A DNA stretch of 64,000 bases from the NCBI GenBank assembly GCA_030710515.1, contig JALBCR010000126.1, forward strand, positions 124,001 to 188,000, given 5' to 3'. Origin of the DNA: Abscondita cerata. Taxonomy: Eukaryota; Arthropoda; Insecta; Coleoptera; Lampyridae. Under the pieces are notes generated by a model, which worked only from the letters and a program-made list of their open reading frames with translations, was not told where the DNA came from and ran no database searches. Position numbers and translations under genes: made by a program. Of the stretch, positions 48,491-59,019 are shown piece after piece (positions within the stretch are counted from its first letter, which is position 1; each line of letters starts with the position of its first letter).

Positions 48491-49678
48491 ATGGAAAACT
48501 TTTCACCAGCAAAACGTGTTAAAAGTGGTGCGTTATCTGCTAATGAAAAATTATAATTTTAAATGTGCATGACGCTGTTCGATGTCAACACCCTGCAAAA
48601 AGTGTCGATGATATTGTAGGATTATGTTCTGCAATGACGGGAATATCAAAATCCACCATTTATAAACTAGTGAGGGAAAGAAAAATTTGGGACAAGTGCT
48701 TCACCCACTTCCATCTCCTGGTCGGCGCCCGATGGAATTAGATGATGCAATGAGGAATTCTGTCCGTAGAAAGGTTCACTCGTTCTACTTACGAAAAGAG
48801 ATTCCTACAATCGATAAGATTTTACTAGCAGTAAATGAAGATGAAAATCTACCCCAAATGAATCGTAGAACACTGTGGAAACTTCTTCGCAAGTTGAAGT
48901 TTACTTGGGAGAAGATAAATAGAAGATCCGTTTTAATTGAAAACAAGAGATTATTACATGGAGGAGAAATTATCTTCGGGAAATAAGAAAATATAGGCGT
49001 GAAGGCAGGCGTATATTCTATTTGGATAAAACCTGGATCAATGCAGGACATACCGTAAAAAAAACATGGCATGATAATACCGTTACTAGTGCTTGACAAG
49101 GATTTATAGAAGGGAAGAATATTTTGAGCAGATGCTAGATTTGATACCCCAAGGATCTATAATAGTTATGGACAACGCCAGCTACCACTCACGAAGATAC
49201 GAAAATTTACCTACCAGCAGAAATTATAGATTGGTTATCTGTTAAGAATATATCTTTTGAGGATGACATGGTGAAAAGAGAATTATTGGATATTGTTAAA
49301 GTTCATAAGAATAAGTATATACGTCATGTTATTGACGAAATGGCAAAGAATCGGGGCATTGAAGTACTGCGTTTACCACCTTACCATTGTGAGCTGAATC
49401 TTATAGAGTTGGTTTGGGCTCAAGTAAAAGGTGACGTCGCTCGTAACAATACTACTTTTAAACTCGACGACGTGAAAAAACTTCTGGAAAATGCATTAAA
49501 CAAAGTAACACCTGAAAGATGGAAGAACTGTGTATCTCATGTCGTTAAGGAAGAAGACAAATGTTGGCAACTGGATAATTTAGTAGAGATAACATTGGAG
49601 CCAATTATTATATCAGTAAACACACAAGACAGCGATTCTGATTCCGAAATGGAAATTTCAGACGAGGAAGAAAGTTAA
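48491..49678 (+). pseudogene. IS630/Tc1-superfamily transposase with long catalytic spacing, broken
   Basis: DDE/D transposase of a group common in insects with a DDE_3-type domain. The start MENFSPAKRVKSGALSANEK (48,491) is followed by a stop. The frame then reads ILNVHDAVRCQHPAKSVDDI and GISKSTIYKLVRERK (HTH), SPGRRPMELDDAMRNSVRRK (48,710-48,770), and IPTIDKILLAVNED to 48,985. In later frames come RIFYLDKTWINAGHT (first Asp, about 49,010-49,055), VMDNASYHSRRYENLPTS (second Asp at 49,171) and one intact frame to 49,678 with RLPPYHCELNLIELVW (Glu at 49,406) and an acidic tail SDSDSEMEISDEEES. The last two catalytic residues are about 78-80 residues apart, not 34-41. This resembles the DD82E (Sailor) group; that name is inferred. 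Confidence 0.85.
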
Positions 49679-50880
49679 ATGACCAAGCGTAATGTGCTTG
49701 AAACAGTGTTCTACTCTCTAAACACCATTTATTGTAACCATGAGTGAGTATTGTCAGTTATTTTTAAATATACCTATTTTACCTACTAATGTCTTGTTAT
49801 TTAAATGAACATTTTATGGCTGTTACTTTTATCCATTCATTTTGATAAGTTTCCATGACAACCACATAATTTTATAATTAAGCCAAATTTACTTTTTGAT
49901 GCCTAAAAATTGGTCCCCGCAAATTAATTGTAATTGTAATAAATGTACTGACGATATCTGCATTACTATTTTATTTTATATTTGTCATATATTATTTATT
50001 TTATTTGTATAGTAGATCACATTACAAATTTTACGTCTTACGTATTATATACCATTATTTTTGTATCTTGGTCTAATACCCACATCTACGGCTATGATTC
50101 TTGTTTCGTCAGTACCTGGGCTGATAGCAACGTGTTTACACAAATTAATCTATTGTTCTCAGACCCTAGATAGGTCGATATGCTGCAAGAGCGGCACAAT
50201 AATCGTATTTTGGTTAGAATTTATTGGTTTTTACTTAACCGTAGAAGTACTGCTTTCACAAAAAATAAAGAATTATTTCAAGCAATTATGATTTATTACT
50301 CCGCGATAATAGTATACAGACTTTACCCAATACGGAGGTTATCAGTGAGGTCACTCGTGCCAAATTCCACAACTGCGATCTGACAGCTAAGTAAAATTTA
50401 ATACTTGTAACGCTATAATAATTAATTAGATGTCACAAACTGTTGTTACCCTACACCTTTATAAGATGTAAGCTTTCTATTTATACAAGATAACAAGAAA
50501 GTTTAAAATTCCACATTCAATAAATTAATTTTAATGAAATTTTATTAATTTAACAGGAAAAATGGACTACTTCTTTACATAAACTCTCATATAAATTAAA
50601 TTAATGCTTAAGAAAAAAATTGAGAACATAAAAGTTCAAAAATTATTGATGTTTTAATTTAGAATATAGAATATTAAAAACAACATTTAAATTTTAAAAA
50701 TATAGCATAAAGAGTTAATGTTTGTCTTACTTTTTTGTAGGAGACGGTTATTTTCTAATGTACTTTTATTCATCTCATTCAAAGTTCTTTACAAATTTTT
50801 TTTTAGATCATTTTGACAAATTATTATTTAAAATGGTTGAAGGTTTTGGTCGGTTGATAATGAATTAAGTCATAAAAATA

Positions 50881-52155
50881 TTGCTGCAAAATACTTTATT
50901 TGTACCGACGTAATTCAGTTATCATGATCATACATATAATGATGTTCGTTTTGAACAAAAAACCTTTTCGGCGTCGTTGATAAATGCGAATATTTTTTTT
51001 TCTGCTTGTTTATCTTTCGTTTGACTAAATTTCGTTTAATTAAGGGACCAGAAAACAAATCGATAAAGTCGTACACAAATAGATCTACCGACCTCGTAAT
51101 TTGATCTGGTAAATTTTTTTCCATATTTTCTTATTGCGGACGAACCGAAAGAAAGTTTTACGATTTGCTTGTCATAATATTATGTCTGAATTTTGATATG
51201 TCATAAATATCAAAACAAGATGATGGAGAGTTTTGATGTTAATAGTTTGTTCGTTATAAATATTTTATTATTCGAATAAAATTGTTGGAAACACTGACCG
51301 TAAAGTTCAGGTAATTAAAATGCAATAATTATAATTCTCGGTCGTGGAATTTTAAATCACAATCATCACAATAACGGTTTAAATTATAACCGTTTTCAAA
51401 GCTTAGTGGATGACGTTATTGCAAATTATAGAGAGTTCGTAACCCAGAACTGACGTTTTAATTTTTTGGCTTTTTTTGTGTTATTCAGCTTTTTAAGGTA
51501 GTATTAACATTCAAAAGCTCGGCGGAAATTTCTACCCCCGATTATTTAATTAAAGCGAGAATTTTTTGGAAAATTTTCCCCAAAATTGAATTTATGCGCA
51601 TTGCTATTGTTTAATAATGTAAAGGTCGTTAACGTTTCGTAAGTGGCAATAAGGGTTAATTATTTATTCAACACTTTGATGGGAGAATTGAGGAAATTAT
51701 GTAAAAAGGGCGCGCGGATGAACCTAAGCAATTTCTAACTGTAATGTAAAGGATTTGAATTTATAAGTAATTGCCGTAGAAGTAAATTGTCGTAATCGAG
51801 TAAAAAACGGTAGTAAATTAAATTTCGTATTCGCGTTTCGTGTAAAAGCTACAAATTATACAGGTGAAAAAATTTGTTTAATACATTTAATTGGATGTTT
51901 AATTACAATTTATTTACATAAATAATATTTAGTTTTACAACCAAAAAATAAAAATAAAATTAATTAAATTTCTTAAAAGTGTAAAAATTACTATTACTTA
52001 GAAGTATTGTTAATGCAAAAATAAATACAGTGTGAGTGTAAAGTATAGAATAAAATTCATTAAATTTTTATCCTTATTTTTATGTAATTTTCCTTGAACA
52101 GGTCAATTTTTTTTTAAATTTCCATTTTTGGTATAAATCAACTTTTTCTATCTCA
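50881..52155. other. AT-rich DNA without recognised features
   Basis: A 69-codon minus frame (50,915-51,124) is unrecognised. No repeats with ends. Confidence 0.4.
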
Positions 52156-52160
52156 AACAG

Positions 52161-52571
52161 TGGCGGCGCAACAGGGAACAACTAAAAAATTTTAAATGGC
52201 ATGAATGTAAGCATCTTCATCATCGGTCGATTAGAACAGAAAAAAAGTAACCTTTTCATAAATCTTTTCTACACTAATAATTTCTGGTTGCATTTTTTAT
52301 TAACAAATCGACGCAAACAACAGTTCCCTTAAAGCATTAAACAAATCCCCACCTATTTGCATAAATGATATATTTCTATCACAACCAGTGGCAATGCAAC
52401 GGAGAGCAATTTAAAAGTTTTAAATGGTACTAGTAGTCAAAAGCTACATTTTCCGAAAGATCGTTTCATCTTCTATTTAGCAATGTAATTGTTTCTAAAA
52501 TTAGTTGATTAAAACAACCTTTTATCCTTATTTAAATTTTTTAAATTGCCCTACGATACGCCGCCACTGGT
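52161..52571. mobile_element. MITE-like repeat with cagtggcggcg termini (hAT-like)
   Basis: cagtggcggcgcaac at 52,161 is mirrored by the end at 52,571 (reverse complement cagtggcggcgtatc). A third copy, cagtggcaatgcaac, lies internally at 52,387 in the same orientation as the left end, followed by the shared ttttaaatgg. Termini beginning cagtggcg occur in hAT MITEs, but no 8-bp target duplication is visible. Confidence 0.5.
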
Positions 52572-52999
52572 TGGGATACAAATGTATAATTTATACCTAA
52601 AAAAATAACCTAATAAAAGATTTGGACGGTACTTTCAGGAAACTATTGCTTGTTTTAATTATTATTAATAGAAAATACAAGCAGACTTTGATATTAGTGC
52701 TAAAAAATATTAGTTTTTTTAAATTTTGGGTTTTTAACGGATTTTAAAAATAAAATTATATGTATTATAAAACAAATTAAATTAAATTTCAAAAAATTTT
52801 AAAATTTGATAGCTTAACATTTTTCGTTCAAAAGTTATTTCACTTTTAAAATTTTTTGAAAATATTGACTTTTGTGTTTCACAACCCATATTAACGTGCA
52901 ATATATCAATCAAAAGCGTGTAGAAACCCAATTCCAAAACTGTTTTCAAAACTGTTTTACTAGATTGGGTTTAAAAGTTATTGCATTTTAAAAGTTTTT

Positions 53000-54100
53000 T
53001 TGAAGATTGAGTTCGAATCAACGCACTAAATTTCATGGGAGTTTCCGAATTTATAATTGTTCTCGCAACAGTGTCCGGCTTCAGCGGTAGATTTGGGGGG
53101 TCCTTAAAGAATCTAAAAATAAATAAACTGTTGCGTAACGTGGCGCCACCTGCTGAGTAAAAACCAAAAATAAAACCAACCAACAGGAATACAATTTGGT
53201 TTTACTACAAGATCCAACACGTTAAAAACGAACACAATATTAAAGAGACACGTACACAATTTAAATATAGCAAATCACAACTAAGAAATTACTAAGAGAA
53301 AGTGTAAGAAGTAACGCGTAATTAAAGTATCACTTCAGATAAGTTTTATCGTTATACCCCAAATTTAAAGATAGCGTACCAATTTACGATTGGTTTCTGT
53401 GAAAACTTGACGTACTCAAATCACTTACAAAACGGTGACCTAAAACTAACTTAAACTCGGAAGTAAACGATAAACAGGTCATGTCAACCCAAAAAACTTT
53501 TTGTTTTAAAACGTCGCCCCCGTTATCTACAGCGTCTAGCTCTGATGGAGCCAACGTCAACAAAACCGAATGTCGGTGATCGAGTTCACCTTGACTAAAA
53601 GTATTACTTAAATGCTAAAGTTACAAGACCGTTCGATGTCACGTGTACGTAAGCTTCTTACGCTTTAATAATGAGTAGGATAATTAAACATAAAACTTAG
53701 CTGTGTTCTAGTAGTACGCAGCTCGGAGGATTCGTTCCCGCTATCGGCCGTAGACAATTAGGGTCCCTCGAAGGAGTAGTTATGCAGTATGTACGAGTCA
53801 ATCTGCCTTCAGCATTCATCAGCTGTTGTCGGCGTAAATGTAGACGCAAGCGAGGTACGTAAACAAGTAAACTGCGAGAGGTTCTTAACTATCCATTCTA
53901 GCATCCTCGGAAGTTTTCCAGGTGTGAGAATAATGCAAAAGTATGAGGTTAACACACGTGTTAAAGTAATTAATCACTAATACAACCTCGAAAGTACTCA
54001 CAAGGATCCACTTACGGTGTAAAATGATCGGATTTATCTTTCCACACAATTATGGAATAATTATTAAAGTCACGTTAAAATTTCAATTGTCCATTACTTG
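53000..54100 (-). repeat. unclassified dispersed repeat, copy 3
   Basis: Minus-strand copy sharing with copies 1 and 2 ttggttggttttatt (53,185), ctcagcaggtggcgccacgt, agccggacactgttgc, gtcaagttttcacag with caatcgtaaattgg (53,385-53,420), and ataaatccgatcattttaca at its far end. Carries the conserved VGFI frame (53,183-52,971) truncated after KPDT. Confidence 0.75.
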
Positions 54101-54316
54101 CTTCAAGTGTTACCGTCAATCACCTAAGCGGAAATAAATCGTGTCAAGATGTCGTTTCGTCGTTTAGTTTGTGATCATTCCCTTAATAGAAAAATTTGAT
54201 GTAACGCGGTCAATTTGAATTCCGGCGTAACGCACAACCTACCCCCTACGTTTTGAACACGGCTTACGACCTTCGTTCAGTTTGAATTGAGGACCGTAAT
54301 AATGTGTTCTAAGCAA

Positions 54317-54728
54317 ACGTAGAATTTTTTGTTTTACGCAGTTCTAGTCTCTCTCTTTTATCTAGTTATTCTCTTTTCTAGTCAACTCTAGTTTTTCTTT
54401 TTTCTAGTCAATCTCCATTTTTAAACAACTTTATGCGCTTGCAACTTTATTTTTATTGAAACAAACATCTGGTTAAAAAACCATTGGGGCGTAAAATGTC
54501 ATAGTAAGAACCCCTCTAAAATCTCAATTGCAAAAACATCTGAAGAGGATTTACAATCTACATTCAAGGATACGGCATCCAAGAAAATCAGAAATTTGTT
54601 ATTACTTAATAAAAACAAGGTTAACTAAAAAAGAAAAAGACTAGGAGTTGACTAGAAAAGAGAAAGACTAAAGTTGACTAAAAATGAGAGTAACCAGAAC
54701 TGCGCAGAACAAAAAATTCTACGATTGC
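54317..54728. repeat. hairpin element with ~100-bp arms
   Basis: gtagaattttttgttttacg (54,319) mirrors the reverse complement of cagaacaaaaaattctacga (54,708-54,725), and ctcttttctagtcaactcta mirrors ctagaaaagagaaagactaa. The arms contain a repeated ctagt(c/t)aactc motif; the loop is about 200 bp. No coding potential. Confidence 0.75.
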
Positions 54729-55185
54729 ACCTTAATATAGGTTGTGAAAGAAAATAATCAATATTTTCAAAAAATTTTGAAAGTGAAATAACTTTTAAAC
54801 CCTAAACTAAAACTTAAAATATTTTTAATGCATTTTTGAAATTGACTTGCAATGCTCTTTCAAATTCAACTTGTCTTATAAAGTACAACGACATATAATT
54901 TTATTTTTAAAATCCGTCGAGAGCCAAAAATTTTAAAAAAATGTAACGGGTTTATTTCATAAATAATTGATTTATTGAGCAATTTTCTCCTTACAGTATA
55001 GGGAGCCGTGTTTACACTAGTGCAGCTGAACATGCATTTTTATATTGAGAAGTCTTTTTGGGGGATTTTACCTGTTTGTTTTATCGGTTCCAATTTTGGT
55101 ACTCGTGTATTTGTAAAAGTTACATCTCCTTTTCTCGCAAAAATTATACGTTTTTTTTCCGTTTAAATCTCCGTTCTGAAAAGGT

Positions 55186-55187
55186 GT

Positions 55188-55221
<34 letters not shown>

Positions 55222-55228
55222 CTATATA
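55186..55228. repeat. (TA)n microsatellite
   Basis: A run of alternating TA with one interruption (ataatata). Confidence 0.95.
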
Positions 55229-55784
55229 AAGATGCTTAATTAGTCGATGGATATTTAATAATGGATGGTTATACTCAAAAAAAAAAACTTAATAAACTAT
55301 TTGGAATTAAATGGTTAATCAGCGTACCTTGCAGCCATCATTGGTTCAAGGTCACCACTCAAAATAAAGCGTTTATCTAATCTTTTGTGCCGTCCAGCAA
55401 CTGTTATCATTGAAGTCCATTTTAGCTGTTTCTTTTCTTCGTTGGATACTCAAATACTAAATTTGAATACGAGCGTTGTTATCTCTACCGATTAATTGTC
55501 AAACACTGAAGACTTTCTAGTTACACAAGCTAAGTTACTTTTTATGCATGTCATTATTAAATTTTATTGCGGTTCATGTATACGTATCGTGGTTGAGCGT
55601 TTAACAACGTACCTTTTGAGAGCTGATCAATAACTATGTAAACTCGAAGGATCCTTTAAGTACAATTAATTCTGTGCGCTTTGAATTTTTTTAAATAATC
55701 GCCACGGTCCGCTACTCGGAAGCCTCAAATTTATATTAGTGTTTTTAACTCGCTCTTGTGAATTATTAGTATTTGATAAGTATA

Positions 55785-57180
55785 CAGGGTGTCCCATAAT
55801 TAAGGCGTCAAACTTTACTAGCAGATTCTATGTTCAAAAATAATGCAAAAAGTCTGAATAAACATAGATGGAAAGATGCTACTGCCCCTGAAATATGTGA
55901 CCCTCATGATAGTCTTTATTTAATATCTCTGCAATTAATAATGATAATAGATGGGCTAATAGCAATTCCAAAAATTTTACCGAGGGGGTACATAAAATAG
56001 GGGTGTGGTGGAGTACAAACTACCCAACTTTTTGTACGTATTGTTTTCTCAGTTCTTATGTAGAACTATCAAAATTCAAAATTTTTTACAACAAAAATGT
56101 GTACTTATTGAAACTCAATAGGACAAACCGTTTTCGAGTAAAATTGATTGGAAAGTTTTGCTGCATTGATTAATTTGCGATGTTTGTAAAAATTTTGCGA
56201 TCATAGTGGCCGTTGAAAACAAGGTTAGGTACTCTGTCAATGCTGTCAAGCACAATTAATTTCGTTTTTACAATCGCAGAGTACTCATTTCAAGAATTAG
56301 CAGATATCCATCTTATTTATGGGGAAACCTGTGGCAATGCACGAGCAGCCGCTCGATTGTACGCAGACCGTTTCCCACAACGATGGGACCGGACGACTAT
56401 TCGCCTTGACGGAACTTTTGCCGTTGGTGGATCCAGCAAAATGAGTTGCAGCCTGATTTCAGCCAACATGTGTTGTGGACGGATGAAGCTTGTTTTACCC
56501 GGGACGGCTTTTTTAACAACCGCAATAGCCATATTTAAGACTATGATAATCCACACGCTATTGCGTTGAGAAAAAATCATTAGCAGTTTACTATTAACAT
56601 CTGGGCCGGAATTGTGGGAAACTAGGTCATCGGTCTGTACCTCCTTCCGTCGCGTTTGACTGGTCTTATTTACAGACAATTTGTCGCCGATGTGTTACCA
56701 GGTCTCTTGGAGGACGTACCGCTGAACATTCACCGCAGAATGTGGTTTTATCACCACGGGGCACCAGCTCATTTTGCTCTGATGGTACGTGAGCACCTTT
56801 GATCAAGTGTTTCCTAACGCTTGATTAGGACGAGGGGGACCATTACGTTGACCCGCACGCGCACCAGACTCTAACCGTTGATGGATTTCTTTTATGGGAT
56901 CATGTTAAGAGTTTAGTGTACAAAGAACCAATCCACCACAAGGAAGAGCTATTGGCATAGTGATGGCTGCTTGCACTCCAAATTCAAACACACTTGACAG
57001 TATTTGGCAAGAAAAGAGTGCAAACATGCTATGAATAACCAAGCGTGAATGTCTGCGTAGCAAGAGAATCGGCCTAGCATTTTGAACAATTGTTATAACT
57101 TTTACTACCTAAACAAAAAAATCCCTACAAAGGTTATTTGTTTGAGCATTAACTGTAATTAACAAAAATAAAAAAAAAAT
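55785..57180 (+). mobile_element. DUF4817-type IS630/Tc1-like element, right end not found
   Basis: The left end cagggtgtcccataattaag follows TA at 55,783-55,784. The cognate right end (tgggacaccctg) is absent: after the transposase stop near 57,097 about 80 bp remain before the palindromic Tc1 region begins at 57,182. The right end has been lost. Confidence 0.8.
56255..57098 (+). pseudogene. DUF4817-type transposase, internally deleted and broken
   Basis: N-terminal DUF4817 region: YSFQELADIHLIYGETCGNA, then RAAARLYADRFPQRWD (56,280-56,398). The next expected stretch (second HTH, about 70 residues) is missing; the sequence resumes LQPDFSQHVLWTDEACFTRD (first Asp, about 56,440-56,500). After stops come INIWAGIVGN, GLIYRQFVADVLPGLLEDVP (56,660-56,722), a degenerate WFYHHGAPAHFALMVREHL (second catalytic Asp replaced by His, about 56,742-56,800), and the C-terminus KRVQTCYE, HFEQLL ending about 57,095. 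Clearly inactive. Related in family to the copy at 24.6 kb but not a close copy. Confidence 0.85.
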
Positions 57181-57817
57181 ATTTACAATTCTAACAGCAG
57201 GTAGTCTCAGCAGGGGTTATCTTATAGAAGGACTGTAGAATGAATCATTACACTAAGCACGTTTTAAAAAATAGGTAATTTACGTTGCTTACTTAATTTT
57301 TTTCTTTAAAGAATATATTTGAAAGTATCGCTAATTAAACACCATAGTTCGATTAATTATCGAATCACAATTTTGTTTAGGAAATGTTTACAAAAGTAAA
57401 ATTAGAAATAATTTTGATTTAAAAACGTCTACAAGCTAAATAACTTTTTAAATTAAATCAAAAAACTAAACATGGTTATTTGGGTTGACTGATTATTACT
57501 TATTTTTAAATAAATCTAACCTACTAATTATTGTAAGTTATTAAAAAAAAAAACCATTAAACTCTCTATTCATAATATTTAGTCCTTACAAAATGTATAT
57601 ATAATGACGCTTCATTTTTTTCTGTAGTTAAAATAAAAGTAAAAATAAAAACTAAGGCAATTCTTAGTTGTCAACGTATATATTTAGTTTTTGACAAGAA
57701 TTTATTACATAATTATAATTAAGATACCAAGTTATAGTTTAAAAATTAAATGAAAATTTTTTTTTTAAATAAAGGTATTACTATATAAATAAATATAAGA
57801 AATCAATAATGGGTGTG

Positions 57818-58102
57818 ACCTCCATTATTATTGGTACATTCTTGGAGGCGTCTGCTCATTGACGCTATCAAGGTATCAATATAATTAATATTACTCGATT
57901 CCCATGCGGTATCAATGGCTGCAATTAGTGCATTACGGTTTACTGGTATAAAATTTGGCCCTTGTTGTCTTCGGATAACAGCAAGTATTCGAGCCCAAAC
58001 ATTTTCGATAATGTTAAAATCTGGGCTTTTGCTGGCCAGGGTAACAGCTCCAAGTTATTGGCTTGTATCCAGTTGCGCACAATCTCCGAAGTATAGGGTT
58101 AT
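57818..58102 (-). pseudogene. partial second copy of the Tc1 transposase (exon 2 only)
   Basis: Minus-strand copy within the left inverted arm: VRNWIQANNLELLPWPAK, then a one-base deletion (aaaagcccag instead of aaaaagcccag) that breaks the frame before the catalytic Glu, and ending in NNGGHTHY. The codons for the catalytic Asp (GAC AAC) are not intact. It ends at 58,102, where exon 2 starts in the other copy. Confidence 0.85.
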
Positions 58103-59019
58103 CATATCCCGATAGTTAATTATCGAATGTTCCAAGAAAATATGTGTAAATAGTAAATGGAATCTACTAACGTAACGTTAAGTCCTTAATTATAGTTACA
58201 TAACTCTCCTTTCATAAGATATAGTTCATATTAATATGCTTATTGTAAAGCTTCGTACACCTGAACAACAAACCGAGGAACAAACAGAACAACAAACCGA
58301 ACGGCAATCGGAACATTAATTTGGACGGTGCTACGTACGAATTTTATAACAGATTCGCAAGTCCTGATTGTTCCACGAACGGTTTGCGGCGTTTCCGCAA
58401 CTTGTCGGTTTTTTCTCGGACATCAAAGAAAATGCGCGCGAATGCGTTTGCAGGTTTGGACGAATCTAAACAAAACGGCGAACAAACTTATGCGGGAGAA
58501 TTAAATTATTTTTTTTGTCCTCTCTTTTGTGGGTTTGTTGTGTTTTAGGTAATATTATGGAGTTGACAGAAGAAAAAATGTTTTAAAATTAATCAGTGTA
58601 ATATTAGAAACACAAATTTATATTGTATCAAATTTATGACAACTTAAAAACCAAGAACGTGTATGTTATTGCTAAGAAATTATTAACGAAAAAGCGCAAT
58701 TGCAGTGTAAATATTTATAATTAGATTTTTCGAAAGTTTATAAGTCCTCTATTGTAATCTTAATACTTAAGAAAATCCTGTCCATTAGCATTATAAGGAA
58801 ATGGCTTTACTTTATGAATAAGTTTCAATAACAATAGAATATCCTTGATTGTTTAATTTACTTCCTTTGAGTCATATTGCTCTAAGGGTTGTTACATTGG
58901 TCATTAGAAGTATGTAATAAATAAACAATTACCTACTGTTTGAGAAGGGTAGTGTGAACCAATAAATAAAGTAAGAAATGTAAATTCCATTTTAGTTTAA
59001 AATTTCAAGTGTTGTGAAA
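58103..59019. other. 5' region of the Tc1 copy
   Basis: Includes a short Gln/Glu-rich stretch (PEQQTEEQTEQQTERQ, 58,262-58,310) and a 75-codon frame (58,321-58,548) of unknown nature in a locally GC-richer patch. No recognised promoter. Confidence 0.4.

Larger units (their letters stand above)
47747..50323 (+). mobile_element. Tc1/mariner-superfamily element, 2,577 bp, with TIRs and TA duplication
   Basis: The left end contains gtatactattggcgcggagt and the right end (reverse complement) gtatactattatcgcggagt, followed on both sides by aataaa. TA lies at 47,745-47,746 and 50,324-50,325. Comparison with tandem units 1 and 2 shows the empty site (accta joined to cccaatacg), which confirms the boundaries to within a few bases. 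Confidence 0.9.
47547..50880. repeat. local tandem unit 3 of 3, split by a 2.6-kb transposon
   Basis: Starts ggtttcatgttgatcttcac (47,555), is interrupted at 47,747-50,323, then resumes acccaatacggaggttatca and continues with gttattttctaatgtacttt (50,749) and ggttttggtcggttgataat (50,843). Confidence 0.8.
52715..54945. repeat. inverted-repeat bracket around dispersed-repeat copy 3
   Basis: The left arm, about 52,715-52,905, is the reverse complement of about 54,740-54,945: ggattttaaaaataaaatta against the same string in the right arm, then aaaagttatttcactttt and aaaattttttgaaaatattg. It encloses the third dispersed-repeat copy and a hairpin, so it may be one composite element or two solo copies in opposite orientation. 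Confidence 0.6.

Noticed and set aside
58321..58548. 75-codon frame in a GC-richer patch
   Set aside because: No family match and no context beyond the Tc1 5' region; left as unknown.
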